This document shows, piece by piece, positions 48,162 to 58,588 of a DNA stretch of 64,000 nucleotides (positions are counted from its first letter, which is position 1; every line of letters starts with the position of its first letter). The notes beneath the pieces were generated by a model. It worked only from the letters and a program-made list of their open reading frames with translations, was not told where the DNA came from and made no database searches. The position numbers were made by a program, and so were the translations under genes. This DNA comes from Sulfurimonas hydrogeniphila. GTDB lineage: Bacteria; Campylobacterota; Campylobacteria; Campylobacterales; Sulfurimonadaceae. The stretch spans positions 620,001 through 684,000 of the forward strand of contig NZ_CP035534.1 of the NCBI RefSeq assembly GCF_009068765.1, read 5' to 3'.

Positions 48162-49727
48162 ATGCAGACACCTTTAGAAAATTTTATAGAGTATAAAGCC
48201 GATACAGGGATGCAATGTGGGAATTACTCTATAGATATACCGCCGTTAAAAGAGGGGGAACAGTACCGTTTTCATTTTGATGCTGTTGCCTGTGTCGGGT
48301 GTCGGTGCTGTGAAGTTGCCTGTAACGAACAAAACAACAATCCTGCCGATATAAAATGGCGTCGTGTCGGGGAGATGGAAGGCGGAGATTTTCCGGCTTT
48401 TACCCAGATGCTCAATTCTATGAGTTGCAATCACTGTATAGATCCTGAATGTCTCACAGGCTGTCCGACGGAATCATATATAAAGATAGCCGAAACAGGC
48501 ATAGTCGTGCATGATGACGATACCTGTATCGGCTGTCAGTACTGCACATGGAACTGCCCGTACGGTGTTCCTGTTTTTCATGAAGAGAGAAATATTGTTA
48601 CAAAATGTCATATGTGTCATGAACGGCTTGATGTCGGAGAGTCTCCTGCCTGTGTGCAGGCCTGTCCTGCAGGAGCTATTGAGATTGAGGTTGTCAATGT
48701 CAAAGAGTGGCTGGAACGTGACATAGACGAACAGGCAAACATGCCGTTTTTGCCGGATGCACGCATAACAAATTCTACAACGCGCTACACGCTTCCCGAG
48801 AATCTGCCGGATGATATGAAAGAGATGGATGAACACATCTTAAAACCTGCACATAAAGAACTGCCTCTTGTTTTTATGACAGTTTTGACGCAAATTTCAC
48901 TCGGTGGGTTTTTGGCGCTCTTTTTAGGAGACTTTATGAGTCTGTTCGGATTTGAGAGTACCAACTGGATTATGGCACTGCTTGTGATGCTTCCCGCGGC
49001 AATCGGGCTGCCTCTCTCAGCCTTGCACCTTGGGCGTCCGTTTTTGGCGATGACAGCCATGAAAAATATAAAAACCTCGTGGCTCTCCCGCGAGGCTTTG
49101 GCTTTGGGTGTTTTTACAGGGCTTATGAGTGCCGTAGTGGCAACATACTTTTTCGATATCTCCAATATATTGCGTTTGTTCCTTGAAGCACTGACTTTAG
49201 CTGTGGGAATCTATGGAATTTATGCACAAAGTATGATTTACCGTATTCGTGCCCGTCCTTCCTGGAACAGGATTACAACGAATTTCAAGTTCTTCGGTGT
49301 GGCATATATCGGAATCTTTTTGGTTGCATTTATCAGCTCTGTATCAAGCGTGCATGAAGCGATTATTCCTTTGACAACCTTGGGTATGCTCGGTGCTTTG
49401 GCACAGCTTTTTTTCTCTTATGAAGATATAAGAACACTTGATGTCAAAGAGAATGCATACCAACTGCAACGGACAAAAAGACTTTTAAATGAAAATTTTC
49501 ATAAGCTCAAAATGATTCGTTTCGCCACGTTGATACTCGGTGGTGTGGTACTGCCGCTGTTTACTTTGGTCTTTGTAAGCGCTTCGTTACATGTAACGGC
49601 TTCTGTGATGCTTTTTTTGGCAATCATTATTGCCTTTGTGAGTGAAATAAGTGATAGATTTTTATTTTATACCACGGTTGTTCCTCTTGGAATGGCAGGT
49701 GGATTTTTTGTAGGGAAACAACGATGA
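48162..49727 (+). CDS. fused 4x[4Fe-4S] ferredoxin and DmsC-type quinol-binding anchor
   Basis: 521 aa from the ATG at 48162 (GGAG nine bases before; ATG 48147 is the alternative). Residues about 40-195 bind four 4Fe-4S clusters: CVGCRCCEVAC, CNHCIDPECLTGC, CIGCQYCTWNC and CHMCHERLDVGESPACVQAC. From about 230 there are eight or so membrane helices like DmsC. In DMSO reductases these are separate DmsB and DmsC proteins; here they are one. It should pass electrons from menaquinol to the partner molybdoenzyme, whose gene overlaps by four bases. Confidence 0.85.
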   Translation: MQTPLENFIEYKADTGMQCGNYSIDIPPLKEGEQYRFHFDAVACVGCRCCEVACNEQNNNPADIKWRRVGEMEGGDFPAFTQMLNSMSCNHCIDPECLTGCPTESYIKIAETGIVVHDDDTCIGCQYCTWNCPYGVPVFHEERNIVTKCHMCHERLDVGESPACVQACPAGAIEIEVVNVKEWLERDIDEQANMPFLPDARITNSTTRYTLPENLPDDMKEMDEHILKPAHKELPLVFMTVLTQISLGGFLALFLGDFMSLFGFESTNWIMALLVMLPAAIGLPLSALHLGRPFLAMTAMKNIKTSWLSREALALGVFTGLMSAVVATYFFDISNILRLFLEALTLAVGIYGIYAQSMIYRIRARPSWNRITTNFKFFGVAYIGIFLVAFISSVSSVHEAIIPLTTLGMLGALAQLFFSYEDIRTLDVKENAYQLQRTKRLLNENFHKLKMIRFATLILGGVVLPLFTLVFVSASLHVTASVMLFLAIIIAFVSEISDRFLFYTTVVPLGMAGGFFVGKQR

Positions 49728-52015
49728 TAAGTAAATTAAAAGATTTTTTAGGGTTTGATATAAAAGAAGAGAAATACAAACTCTCACATGATGAAACATT
49801 CGGCATGATAGCCGATGCAAAAAAACCCGATAAATGGGTCTTTTCAACCTGTGGATACTGCGGGGTCGGCTGTGGACTTTACATCGGTGTCAAAGACGGT
49901 AAAGCTGTTTACACAAAAGGCAATCCAAAACATTTTGTCAATCAGGGAACACTCTGTCCAAAAGGTTTGAGTGAACATCAAATGCTTAACTCTCCCCATA
50001 GAATTCAAACCCCGTTGATAAAACAAAACGGTGAGCTGAAACCTGCAACTTGGGATGAAGCCTTCACGAAAGTAAGCAGTGAATTTAAGAGAATTCAAAA
50101 AGAACACGGAAACAAAGCCGTTGCTGTCATTGGCACAGGGCAGTTTTTGACAGAAGAATTTTACACTTTGGGTAAATTTGTCCAGCTTGGTCTTCGCACA
50201 AATAATTATGACGGCAATACAACCTTGTGTATGGCATCTGCTGTTATGGGTTACAAACAGTCTCTTGGCAGTGACGGTCCGACAAGCTCATATGAAGATT
50301 TTGCACTTGCCGATACTATTTTTTTGGTGGGAGCCAATATTGCGGACAATCATCCGATACTTACCTTACATGTAAACAAAAACCCAAAAAAGAAAGTCAT
50401 CGTTATAGACCCCAGGGCCTCGAAAACATCCCAAATGGCAGATGTGTATGTGCCTGTAAAACCGCGTACAGATCTGGCGCTTTACAACGGTCTGGCTTAC
50501 ATTGTGATGGAGCAGGGATGGGAAGATGAAGGTTATATAAAAGCAAATACAAACGGATACAAAGAGCTGAAAAAACATTTGCAGGATTATCCGCCCCAGG
50601 AGGTGGCAAACATTACAGGCATTGATGTCAAAACCCTGTATGAACTCGCACGTGAATTTGTCTCAAGTAAAAGTGTTATCACCGGTTGGACAATGGGTGT
50701 GAACCAGTCTTTTATGGGAACAGATACTGTCAGTGCCATCATCAATCTGCATCTTTTGACAGGGCATATCGGTCGAGAGGGAACGGGGCCTTTTAGTATA
50801 ACAGGGCAGTGTAATGCGATGGGAACACGTGAGACAGGGTTCACTTCATCTCTTCCGGGATACAGAAACTTTGGGGATGAAAAGGCTTTAAAAGAATATG
50901 CGGAAATTGTCAATGTTCCTCAGGAAATTATTCCGCGTGAACGTGGCTATAAATATGCCGAAATTATTGATGCCATAGACAGAGGTGAGATAAAAGCGCT
51001 TTGGATAACGGCGACAAATCCGCTGGTTAGTTTTGTCAATCAGGACAAACTGCGAAAAACACTGAAAAAACTTGATTTGCTGGTCGTGCAGGATGCTTTT
51101 TTAGGCGATACGGCACAAATAGCAGATGTTGTTTTCGCTGCTGCGACCTGGGGTGAGAAAGAAGGTGTTTATACGAATTCTGAACGTCGCTGTAACAAGG
51201 CGAACAAAGCAGTAGAACCCATAGGTGAGGCAAAAAGTGATTTTGATATCATTCTTGAATTTTCAAAATATTTTGAAGGTGTGAATGAAATGCTTTTTCC
51301 AAACTGGAGCCAGCCTCGTGATGCTTTTGAGGAGTGGAAAAAAGTCTCAAAAGGACAGTTGTGTGACTACAGCGGTATGAGTTATGAGCTTATAGAAGAG
51401 TTGGGCGGGATTCAATGGCCATGTAACGAACAGTTCCCAAAAGGGAGTAAAAGACTCTACACCAAAGATATTCCTTTTAGAACATCCGATAAAAAAGCGA
51501 AACTTGTATGTGTGCAATGGCATCCGATGGCAGAGCCTGTAAGCCCTGAGTTTCCTGTTATTTTAAACACTGGAAGGACGGTTGAACAGTGGCATACACG
51601 AACAAAGACAAGGGATATAGCAATTCTTGACAATTTGGCTCCTGAAGCCTGGGTGGACATAAATCCAAAAGATGCGGTCAAACTCAAAGTAAAAAGCGGT
51701 GACAGAATGAGTCTTTCATCTCCAAGGGGGCGCATTGATGATGTTATTGTACGGGTGACATCAAGTGTACGCGAAGGCACGGTATTTGTCCCGTTCCATT
51801 TTAATGAACAGCTTGTCAATACGTTGACCAATGAGAGTTTTTGTCCAAAGTCAGGGGAACCTAATTTCAAACAAACGGCAATACAGCTTCACTCAGAAGA
51901 GGTACCGGAGGGTCTGATACTTGAAGAGGAACAATCAAGCGGAGCGATTGCACATCACAAGGTCGTTTATGAAGGGGTTGCCTATAAAGAAAAAGAGGTG
52001 CATTTGCAACAATAG
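49724..52015 (+). CDS. nasA: NasA-like cytoplasmic molybdopterin nitrate reductase
   Basis: 763 aa. N-terminal 4Fe-4S site C43, C46, C50 and C78. The Mo-ligand Cys is C169 in NTTLCMASA, as in NasA and NapA. Molybdopterin-binding C-terminal domain from about 640 (SGDRMSLSSPRGRIDD). No Tat signal, so it works in the cytoplasm. NapA is exported, so this is closer to assimilatory NasA, but its coupled quinol-type anchor is unusual for NasA. Reduces nitrate to nitrite most likely; another oxyanion cannot be excluded. Overlaps the anchor gene by four bases. Confidence 0.8.
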   Translation: MISKLKDFLGFDIKEEKYKLSHDETFGMIADAKKPDKWVFSTCGYCGVGCGLYIGVKDGKAVYTKGNPKHFVNQGTLCPKGLSEHQMLNSPHRIQTPLIKQNGELKPATWDEAFTKVSSEFKRIQKEHGNKAVAVIGTGQFLTEEFYTLGKFVQLGLRTNNYDGNTTLCMASAVMGYKQSLGSDGPTSSYEDFALADTIFLVGANIADNHPILTLHVNKNPKKKVIVIDPRASKTSQMADVYVPVKPRTDLALYNGLAYIVMEQGWEDEGYIKANTNGYKELKKHLQDYPPQEVANITGIDVKTLYELAREFVSSKSVITGWTMGVNQSFMGTDTVSAIINLHLLTGHIGREGTGPFSITGQCNAMGTRETGFTSSLPGYRNFGDEKALKEYAEIVNVPQEIIPRERGYKYAEIIDAIDRGEIKALWITATNPLVSFVNQDKLRKTLKKLDLLVVQDAFLGDTAQIADVVFAAATWGEKEGVYTNSERRCNKANKAVEPIGEAKSDFDIILEFSKYFEGVNEMLFPNWSQPRDAFEEWKKVSKGQLCDYSGMSYELIEELGGIQWPCNEQFPKGSKRLYTKDIPFRTSDKKAKLVCVQWHPMAEPVSPEFPVILNTGRTVEQWHTRTKTRDIAILDNLAPEAWVDINPKDAVKLKVKSGDRMSLSSPRGRIDDVIVRVTSSVREGTVFVPFHFNEQLVNTLTNESFCPKSGEPNFKQTAIQLHSEEVPEGLILEEEQSSGAIAHHKVVYEGVAYKEKEVHLQQ

Positions 52016-52084
52016 AAGTTATGTTATAATTATTTACGGGTCCTTTCAAATCCCGTTAAGTTAAACAGTCCAAAAACTTCAAAA

Positions 52085-52693
52085 ATGGCGGTCATAATTA
52101 TGCAGGAATGTGAACTGTATCAATACACTCTTTTTACAGGCAGTATACTTTTGCTTGCAAGTCTGTTTTTTAATATCAAATACAGAAAAAAGATAAAAAA
52201 ACGCTTGGAAGATGAAAACAGACTCATAAAAAATGCCTACTATCATCCTGTCACCTCTCTCCCAAATAAAGAAAATGTTAAAATAGTAATTTCTGAACAG
52301 ATACAAAGAGCTTTGCGACATAATAAATCTTTTTTGGTTATGGTAATAAAAATAAAAAATTTTCATGAAGTTCAGCTGCATTCCAAAGTGCTGGCAGAGG
52401 AATTTATGCTTGAAGCAAGTAACAGACTGCTGCAAAGTACACGGAGTGAGGATATAATCGGACATATCAGTGATGACTCTTTTATCATTGTTTTTAATGA
52501 ATATTTACAAGAAGAAAATTACAGGAGAGTATGTCAAAGAGTAGAAGAATCATTTGCACAGGCTCCCGAACTCAATACAAAATATACTATAGATTTTAAG
52601 GTTTCCATAGGTACATCTGTGTATCCGGATGGGGCTGTAAATCCGGATGCCTTAATGGAAAAAGCGAGAAAGGCTGCAATTGATAGAGATTGA
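52085..52693 (+). CDS. membrane protein with degenerate GGDEF domain
   Basis: 202 aa (ATG 52085; ATG 52100 possible). One N-terminal membrane helix (about 14-30), a short linker helix, then a GGDEF fold from about 50. The active-site GGDEF is replaced by SDDSF, and the metal-binding Asp of the first strand is missing (MVIKIKNFHEV), so cyclase activity is unlikely. It may bind c-di-GMP or a partner. A hairpin ACGGG/CCCGT lies in the 69-base gap before it. Confidence 0.7.
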   Translation: MAVIIMQECELYQYTLFTGSILLLASLFFNIKYRKKIKKRLEDENRLIKNAYYHPVTSLPNKENVKIVISEQIQRALRHNKSFLVMVIKIKNFHEVQLHSKVLAEEFMLEASNRLLQSTRSEDIIGHISDDSFIIVFNEYLQEENYRRVCQRVEESFAQAPELNTKYTIDFKVSIGTSVYPDGAVNPDALMEKARKAAIDRD

Positions 52694-52747
52694 ATAGTTC
52701 AAAGCAAAACAAAAGCCAATTTTAAGTATAATTCACGGATTTTATAA

Positions 52748-53470
<723 letters not shown>

Positions 53471-53489
53471 ACTAAAGGAAAAACAGAGA

Positions 53490-53711
53490 ATGAAAGTTGA
53501 AGAATTAACAGCGAAAGTTTTAGATGAAAATCCAAGTATGGATAGATATCAACTGGCAATTGCAGTTGCAAAAAGATGTGATGAACTGGAAAACGGTGCT
53601 CCAAGCAAATTAAATGTCAATACAAGCAGTATCAAGTCAACTGATTTGGCGCTTATGGAAATAGCTGAAGGACTTATTAGAGTCAAAGGCTTTAGCGACA
53701 AAGAGAAATAA
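53490..53711 (+). CDS. rpoZ: RNA polymerase omega subunit
   Basis: 73 aa, short for omega but usual in Campylobacterota. MDRYQLAIAVAKRCDELENG and KSTDLALMEIAEGLI match the omega core. Followed after four bases by spoT, the standard pairing. AAAGGAAAAACAG before the ATG. Confidence 0.9.
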   Translation: MKVEELTAKVLDENPSMDRYQLAIAVAKRCDELENGAPSKLNVNTSSIKSTDLALMEIAEGLIRVKGFSDKEK

Positions 53712-53715
53712 GTTT

Positions 53716-55869
53716 TTGCCTTTGAGTCAAATGGATATAGAACAGATTAAACACATCAATGATGTTGAATCTGCAATTGCTTATCTTTTTTCTCAAATAC
53801 CCCAAAGTGAACCACTTGAAAAAGCATTAGACTTTTCTATAAAAGCACACGAAGGGCAGTATAGAAAAAGTGGTGAAGCTTACATAATCCATCCCATTTT
53901 AGTAGCCTCCATTGTTGTTTCTATAACAAATGACGAGTCGATGGCTATTGCCGCCTTATTGCATGATGTTGTTGAAGACACTCCTGTTACTATTGAACAG
54001 ATAGAAGATTTGTTTGGTAAGGATGTTGCCCATTTGGTGGAGGGACTTACAAAAATAGATACGATTAGAGATCATGAACTCATTCCCTCCAATTCTGATG
54101 AAAAGCTTGTTGTATCGGCACTCTCTTTTAGAAAAATGCTTATTGCCAGTATTCATGATGTACGGGTGCTTGTTGTCAAACTGTGTGACAGACTGCACAA
54201 TATGCTCACCCTTGATGCCTTGCCTGCTCACAAGCAAAAACGAATTGCCGAAGAGACATTGGTTGTGTATGCCCCTATTGCACACAGATTGGGGATTTCA
54301 TTTTTAAAAAATATACTTGAAGACTTAAGTTTCGGCTATTTGTTTCCCAAGGAAAAGCAGGAAATAGAAAATTATCTTCAGACAAACTATCATGCAATTG
54401 AGATGAAACTTGATGCAATCAAAGAATCAATAATGAAGATTCTTGTGAAAAATGGCTTTTGTGAAGATGATTTTGAGATTTTGTCCAGAATAAAACATAA
54501 ATATTCTATTTATCTGAAGATGCAGAGAAAAGGTGTGAGTATTGATGAGGTGCTGGATCTTTTGGCTGTTCGGATTCTTACAAAAGACCCTGTAAAGTGT
54601 TATATGATTTTGGGGCTTATTCATCTTAATTTTCGTCCGCTTGCCTCACGTTTTAAAGATTATATTGCTGTTGCAAAAGACAATGGATACCAGACCATTC
54701 ACACAACTGTTTTTCATGATGCTGCAATTTTTGAAGTACAGATTCGAACCTATGATATGCATAAAACTGCTGAACTCGGAGTTGCCGCACACTGGAAATA
54801 TAAAAGCGGCGGCAACAATATCAAGCTGGACTGGTTAGACAGTCTGCAGTACCAAAATGAGTCTGTAGAGGATTTTTATGCATTGATAAAAAATGATTTG
54901 TATTCTGAAGACATTTCGGTTTTTTCTCCGTCCGGTGATGCTTTTACCCTTCCCCGCGGAGCAGTGGCACTTGATTTTGCTTACGCTGTACACTCGGAAG
55001 TCGGAAACAAAGCTGTGAGCGCTTTAATCAACAAAACAAAAGCCTCTTTAATGAGCGAACTCAATAATGGTGATATAGTAAAAATTATTACCGGAGATGA
55101 AATTGTTACAAGATGTTCCTGGATTGATGCAGTCAAAACATCAAAAGCCAAAACAAATATGAAACTAAACTGCAATGCAAGAATACGCGATCTTAATGCA
55201 AAAGTGGCTGTGAGTATTGTTGCAACTGCAATGAAGCTGAATTTCGCGAGAGTGCAGGAATGGTTTTTGAAACATCATTGTGACAGTGTGACCTCTATTC
55301 CTAACGACATAGAACATTTTAAGAATGTTATTCATAAATATATAGTAGAAATCAGTAAAAACAACAGATTTAAAAAGTTTATTTCCCGACACAGATTCAA
55401 ACTCAAAGGGTATGAAATTGCAGGTATTGAGATATTCTCTACAACAAACATTACCGATATAGTGTTTGATTACTGCTGTCATCCTAAACACGGGGATGAA
55501 ATTATGGGATTTTTGGATAAAACAAAGGTGCATGTCCATCACAAACTGTGCAACAATGCTACAAAAATGCTCGATGCACATGATCCGATGGTCTTTGTCC
55601 GCTGGAAGCAGGAAAAAATTTACCGATACAAACTGATTGCCTCTTTGCATAATGAAAAAGGTGCTTTGGCTGAGTTTTTAAGTTTCCTGGTTAAATTGGA
55701 TGTGGATATCAATGCAATTGAGCTGGGCAAAGAGAGTGCTGATTATATTAAGTACTGTGAGCTTGTTTTTGAGGCAAAAGAAGCTGATATTAATTCACTT
55801 CGTGCTAAAATAGAGTCTAAAATAAAAGTTGTCAATTTGGTGAGAACTGATGATGCTTATAAAAATTAA
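53716..55869 (+). CDS. spoT: bifunctional (p)ppGpp synthetase/hydrolase
   Basis: 717 aa from TTG 53716; ATG 53731 is possible. HD hydrolase domain intact (AYIIHPILVAS, AALLHDVVEDTP), synthetase domain intact (RIKHKYSIYLKMQRKG, FKDYIAVAKDNGYQTIHTTVF), then TGS (ISVFSPSGDAFTLPRGAVALDFAY) and a C-terminal ACT-like domain. The only such enzyme in most Campylobacterota, controlling the stringent response. Gene order rpoZ-spoT-tyrS is conserved in the phylum. Confidence 0.93.
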   Translation: MPLSQMDIEQIKHINDVESAIAYLFSQIPQSEPLEKALDFSIKAHEGQYRKSGEAYIIHPILVASIVVSITNDESMAIAALLHDVVEDTPVTIEQIEDLFGKDVAHLVEGLTKIDTIRDHELIPSNSDEKLVVSALSFRKMLIASIHDVRVLVVKLCDRLHNMLTLDALPAHKQKRIAEETLVVYAPIAHRLGISFLKNILEDLSFGYLFPKEKQEIENYLQTNYHAIEMKLDAIKESIMKILVKNGFCEDDFEILSRIKHKYSIYLKMQRKGVSIDEVLDLLAVRILTKDPVKCYMILGLIHLNFRPLASRFKDYIAVAKDNGYQTIHTTVFHDAAIFEVQIRTYDMHKTAELGVAAHWKYKSGGNNIKLDWLDSLQYQNESVEDFYALIKNDLYSEDISVFSPSGDAFTLPRGAVALDFAYAVHSEVGNKAVSALINKTKASLMSELNNGDIVKIITGDEIVTRCSWIDAVKTSKAKTNMKLNCNARIRDLNAKVAVSIVATAMKLNFARVQEWFLKHHCDSVTSIPNDIEHFKNVIHKYIVEISKNNRFKKFISRHRFKLKGYEIAGIEIFSTTNITDIVFDYCCHPKHGDEIMGFLDKTKVHVHHKLCNNATKMLDAHDPMVFVRWKQEKIYRYKLIASLHNEKGALAEFLSFLVKLDVDINAIELGKESADYIKYCELVFEAKEADINSLRAKIESKIKVVNLVRTDDAYKN

Positions 55870-55888
55870 ATAAATATAGAGAGAAAAA

Positions 55889-57088
55889 ATGATAGATGAA
55901 GCTTTAAGAGAGATAAACAGAGGTTGTGCAGAGATTATTGACAACGAAAGAATAGAAAAACTTTTAAAAGCTTATTTTCAAGAGGGAAAGACATATACGG
56001 TAAAAGCCGGTTTTGACCCGACTGCACCGGATTTGCATCTTGGACATACTGTTCTTTTGCAAAAACTTGCAACCTTTCAGAAATATGGTGCAAGAGTACA
56101 GTTTCTTATAGGAAGTTTTACGGCAACAATTGGTGATCCGACAGGGAAAAATGCCACACGAAAAGTATTGTCAAAAGAAGATATAATCAAAAATATTGAA
56201 AGTTATACGACACAGGCTTTTAAAATTTTAGATGAGAATAAAACAGACATAGTCTACAATGATGACTGGCTGGGAAAAATGAGTGCAGCTGATTTAATAG
56301 CGCTTGCCTCAAATTTAACAGTGGCACGTATGCTGGAGCGTGATGATTTTTCAAAAAGATTTAAAACAAATGTCGCAATTGCCACAAGTGAGTTTATGTA
56401 TCCGTTGTTGCAGGGTTATGACAGTGTACACTTGAAATCTGATATAGAAATAGGCGGAACAGATCAAAAATTTAACCTTTTAATGGGAAGACAGCTGCAA
56501 AAAGTATATAATATTAAGAAGCAGCAGGCTGTTTTAATGATGCCTATTCTCGAAGGTCTTGACGGTGTCCAGAAAATGAGTAAGTCTCTGGGAAATTATA
56601 TTGGTGTTTCAGATGAACCAAATGATATGTTTGGTAAAGTTTTAAGTATATCCGATGAGCTGATGTGGAGATATTTTGAGCTTTTGAGCGATAAAAGTCT
56701 TGATGAGATTGCAGCACTTGAGAGAGCAGTAAAAGAAGGAAAATTACATCCGAAAAAAGTAAAAGAAGACTTGGCACTGGAAATCACAACGCGTTTTCAT
56801 GATAAAAAAGCAGCACAAAATGCAAAAGAAGAGTTTGACAAGGTCCATTCAAAAAGCCAAATTCCAAGTGATATTTCAGAGTTTAGCTGTGAGGGACCGA
56901 TTTGGATTGCAAAAGCTTTGGTTGACTGCAAGATGGAGCCCTCAACATCCCAGGCCAGAAGAGATATCAAGCAGGGTGGTGTTAAAATAGACCAGAAAAA
57001 AGTATCTGATGAAAAGTTGGAATTGTCATCAGGAGAGTACCTGTTACAGGTTGGAAAAAGAAAATTTGCAAAGTTAAAGGTTAAATAA
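55889..57088 (+). CDS. tyrS: tyrosyl-tRNA synthetase
   Basis: 399 aa. HLGH at 50-53 (HIGH signature), KMSKS near 230, and a C-terminal S4 RNA-binding domain (TSQARRDIKQGGVKIDQKKV). GAGAGAAAAA before the ATG. One base separates it from the next gene. Confidence 0.95.
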   Translation: MIDEALREINRGCAEIIDNERIEKLLKAYFQEGKTYTVKAGFDPTAPDLHLGHTVLLQKLATFQKYGARVQFLIGSFTATIGDPTGKNATRKVLSKEDIIKNIESYTTQAFKILDENKTDIVYNDDWLGKMSAADLIALASNLTVARMLERDDFSKRFKTNVAIATSEFMYPLLQGYDSVHLKSDIEIGGTDQKFNLLMGRQLQKVYNIKKQQAVLMMPILEGLDGVQKMSKSLGNYIGVSDEPNDMFGKVLSISDELMWRYFELLSDKSLDEIAALERAVKEGKLHPKKVKEDLALEITTRFHDKKAAQNAKEEFDKVHSKSQIPSDISEFSCEGPIWIAKALVDCKMEPSTSQARRDIKQGGVKIDQKKVSDEKLELSSGEYLLQVGKRKFAKLKVK

Positions 57089-57089
57089 A

Positions 57090-58181
57090 ATGAGTTTCAA
57101 GTCTTTAAAAATTGGTAAATATGAGATTGAAAAACCAATAGTACAAGGTGGTATGGGCGTTGGGATCAGTTGGGATCAGTTAGCTGGTACTGTTTCAAAA
57201 GAAGGCGGACTTGGAGTTATCAGTTCTGTCGGAACAGGTTACTACAAAGATAAAGAGTTTGCAAAAAAACTGGTAGCAGACAGGCCTTTGAGCGAAGCAA
57301 ACTTTTACTCAAAAGAGGGCTTTACCGAAATAATAAAAAATGCCAGAAAAATCTGTGGCGACAAGCCTTTGGCCGCAAATGTTTTGTATGCTATCAATGA
57401 CTACGGACGTGTTGTTCGCGATGCCTGCGAAGCCGGTATCAATATTGTAATAACAGGTGCAGGGCTGCCGACAAATATGCCGGAGTTCACAGAAGGATAT
57501 CCTGATGTAGCGCTTGTACCTATTGTATCCTCTGCAAAAGCTTTGAAAATTATTTGTAAAAGATGGCAGAAGCGCTATAACCGTCTTCCTGACGCAGTTA
57601 TTCTTGAAGGTCCCAAAAGCGGTGGGCATCAGGGCTTTACATACGAACAGTGTTCAATGCCTGAATATCAGTTGGAAAACCTTGTAAAACCTGTTGTAGA
57701 AGAAGCAGAACAATGGGGCGGCATGCCGGTAATTGCTGCAGGTGGTGTTTGGGACAAAAACGATATAGAAGCCATGATGGAACTCGGTGCGAGCGGTGTT
57801 CAAATGGGAACACGTTTTATCGGTACTTATGAGTGTGATGCGCATGCAAACTTTAAAAAAGTCCTTCTTGATGCAAAAGAGGGTGATATTAAACTGATGA
57901 GTTCTCCTGTGGGATACCCTGCACAGGGAGTTGTGACAAATCTCACTCATATGGTAGAAAAAAGAGAAGGTCCTGCAATTAAGTGTATTTCAAACTGTGT
58001 TGCACCGTGTAACCGGGGAGAAGAGGCTAAAATTGTCGGTTTTTGTATTGCAGACAGATTAAGTGATGCTTATGAGGGCAACCTGGAAACAGGACTCTTT
58101 TTCTCTGGAACCAATGGCTATAAACTAAATGAAATTATTACAGTAAAAGAACTTATTGACAAGCTTATGCATGGTGAATAA
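57090..58181 (+). CDS. nitronate monooxygenase / FabK-like flavoprotein
   Basis: 363 aa TIM-barrel flavoprotein. Seen: PIVQGGMGVGISWDQLAG, ITGAGLPTNMPEF, LEGPKSGGHQGF (His of the NMO family), IAAGGVWDKNDIEAMMELGASGVQMGTRFI. It either oxidises alkyl nitronates or belongs to the FabK enoyl-ACP reductase branch; sequence alone does not decide. Conserved downstream of tyrS. Confidence 0.85.
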   Translation: MSFKSLKIGKYEIEKPIVQGGMGVGISWDQLAGTVSKEGGLGVISSVGTGYYKDKEFAKKLVADRPLSEANFYSKEGFTEIIKNARKICGDKPLAANVLYAINDYGRVVRDACEAGINIVITGAGLPTNMPEFTEGYPDVALVPIVSSAKALKIICKRWQKRYNRLPDAVILEGPKSGGHQGFTYEQCSMPEYQLENLVKPVVEEAEQWGGMPVIAAGGVWDKNDIEAMMELGASGVQMGTRFIGTYECDAHANFKKVLLDAKEGDIKLMSSPVGYPAQGVVTNLTHMVEKREGPAIKCISNCVAPCNRGEEAKIVGFCIADRLSDAYEGNLETGLFFSGTNGYKLNEIITVKELIDKLMHGE

Positions 58182-58187
58182 TACTGT

Positions 58188-58523
58188 ATGGTAAAAGTTT
58201 TTGCTCTCATACTTTTTTTTATTACTGTTTTACATGCTGTCAATGATCAGGAGATTTTAAAAAGGGCAGATTCTTTTTTAAAATCTTCGAGTAAAAGCAA
58301 TCAGTTTCGTGCATATAATGATTATAAAAATCTGTATTTAAGAGCATTGTTGAACGGAGATAAAAAACTTAAACACTCCGCTCTAAAAGGGATAATCTCC
58401 AGTGGACATAAATTACATATTGATGTAAAAAGATATGAACAGGAGTATAAACACCTCTCCCCTGCGTCCAGAAAAAATTACAAAGCAAAAAAAACATTAA
58501 AGTCACATCTTCACATAAATTAA
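58188..58523 (+). CDS. amiC: AmiC amidase, N-terminal piece (frameshifted)
   Basis: 111 aa: signal peptide (MVKVFALILFFITVLHA) then the helical N-terminal region seen in Campylobacterota amidases (SSSKSNQFRAYNDYKNLYLRALL). Reading goes out of frame at the A8 run 58487-58494 and stops at 58521-58523. A -1 shift there leads straight into the next frame, which continues the AMIN domain without a gap. Confidence 0.75.
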   Translation: MVKVFALILFFITVLHAVNDQEILKRADSFLKSSSKSNQFRAYNDYKNLYLRALLNGDKKLKHSALKGIISSGHKLHIDVKRYEQEYKHLSPASRKNYKAKKTLKSHLHIN

Positions 58524-58588
58524 AATCAGTTCGCTTTTATAATAAAAGACTGGTATTACAGTTTGATAAAAATCTTCAAAAGAAACAG

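Noticed and set aside
52019-52084. c-di-GMP riboswitch before the GGDEF gene
   Set aside because: Only a simple ACGGG/CCCGT hairpin fits in 69 bases; the GEMM core is absent.
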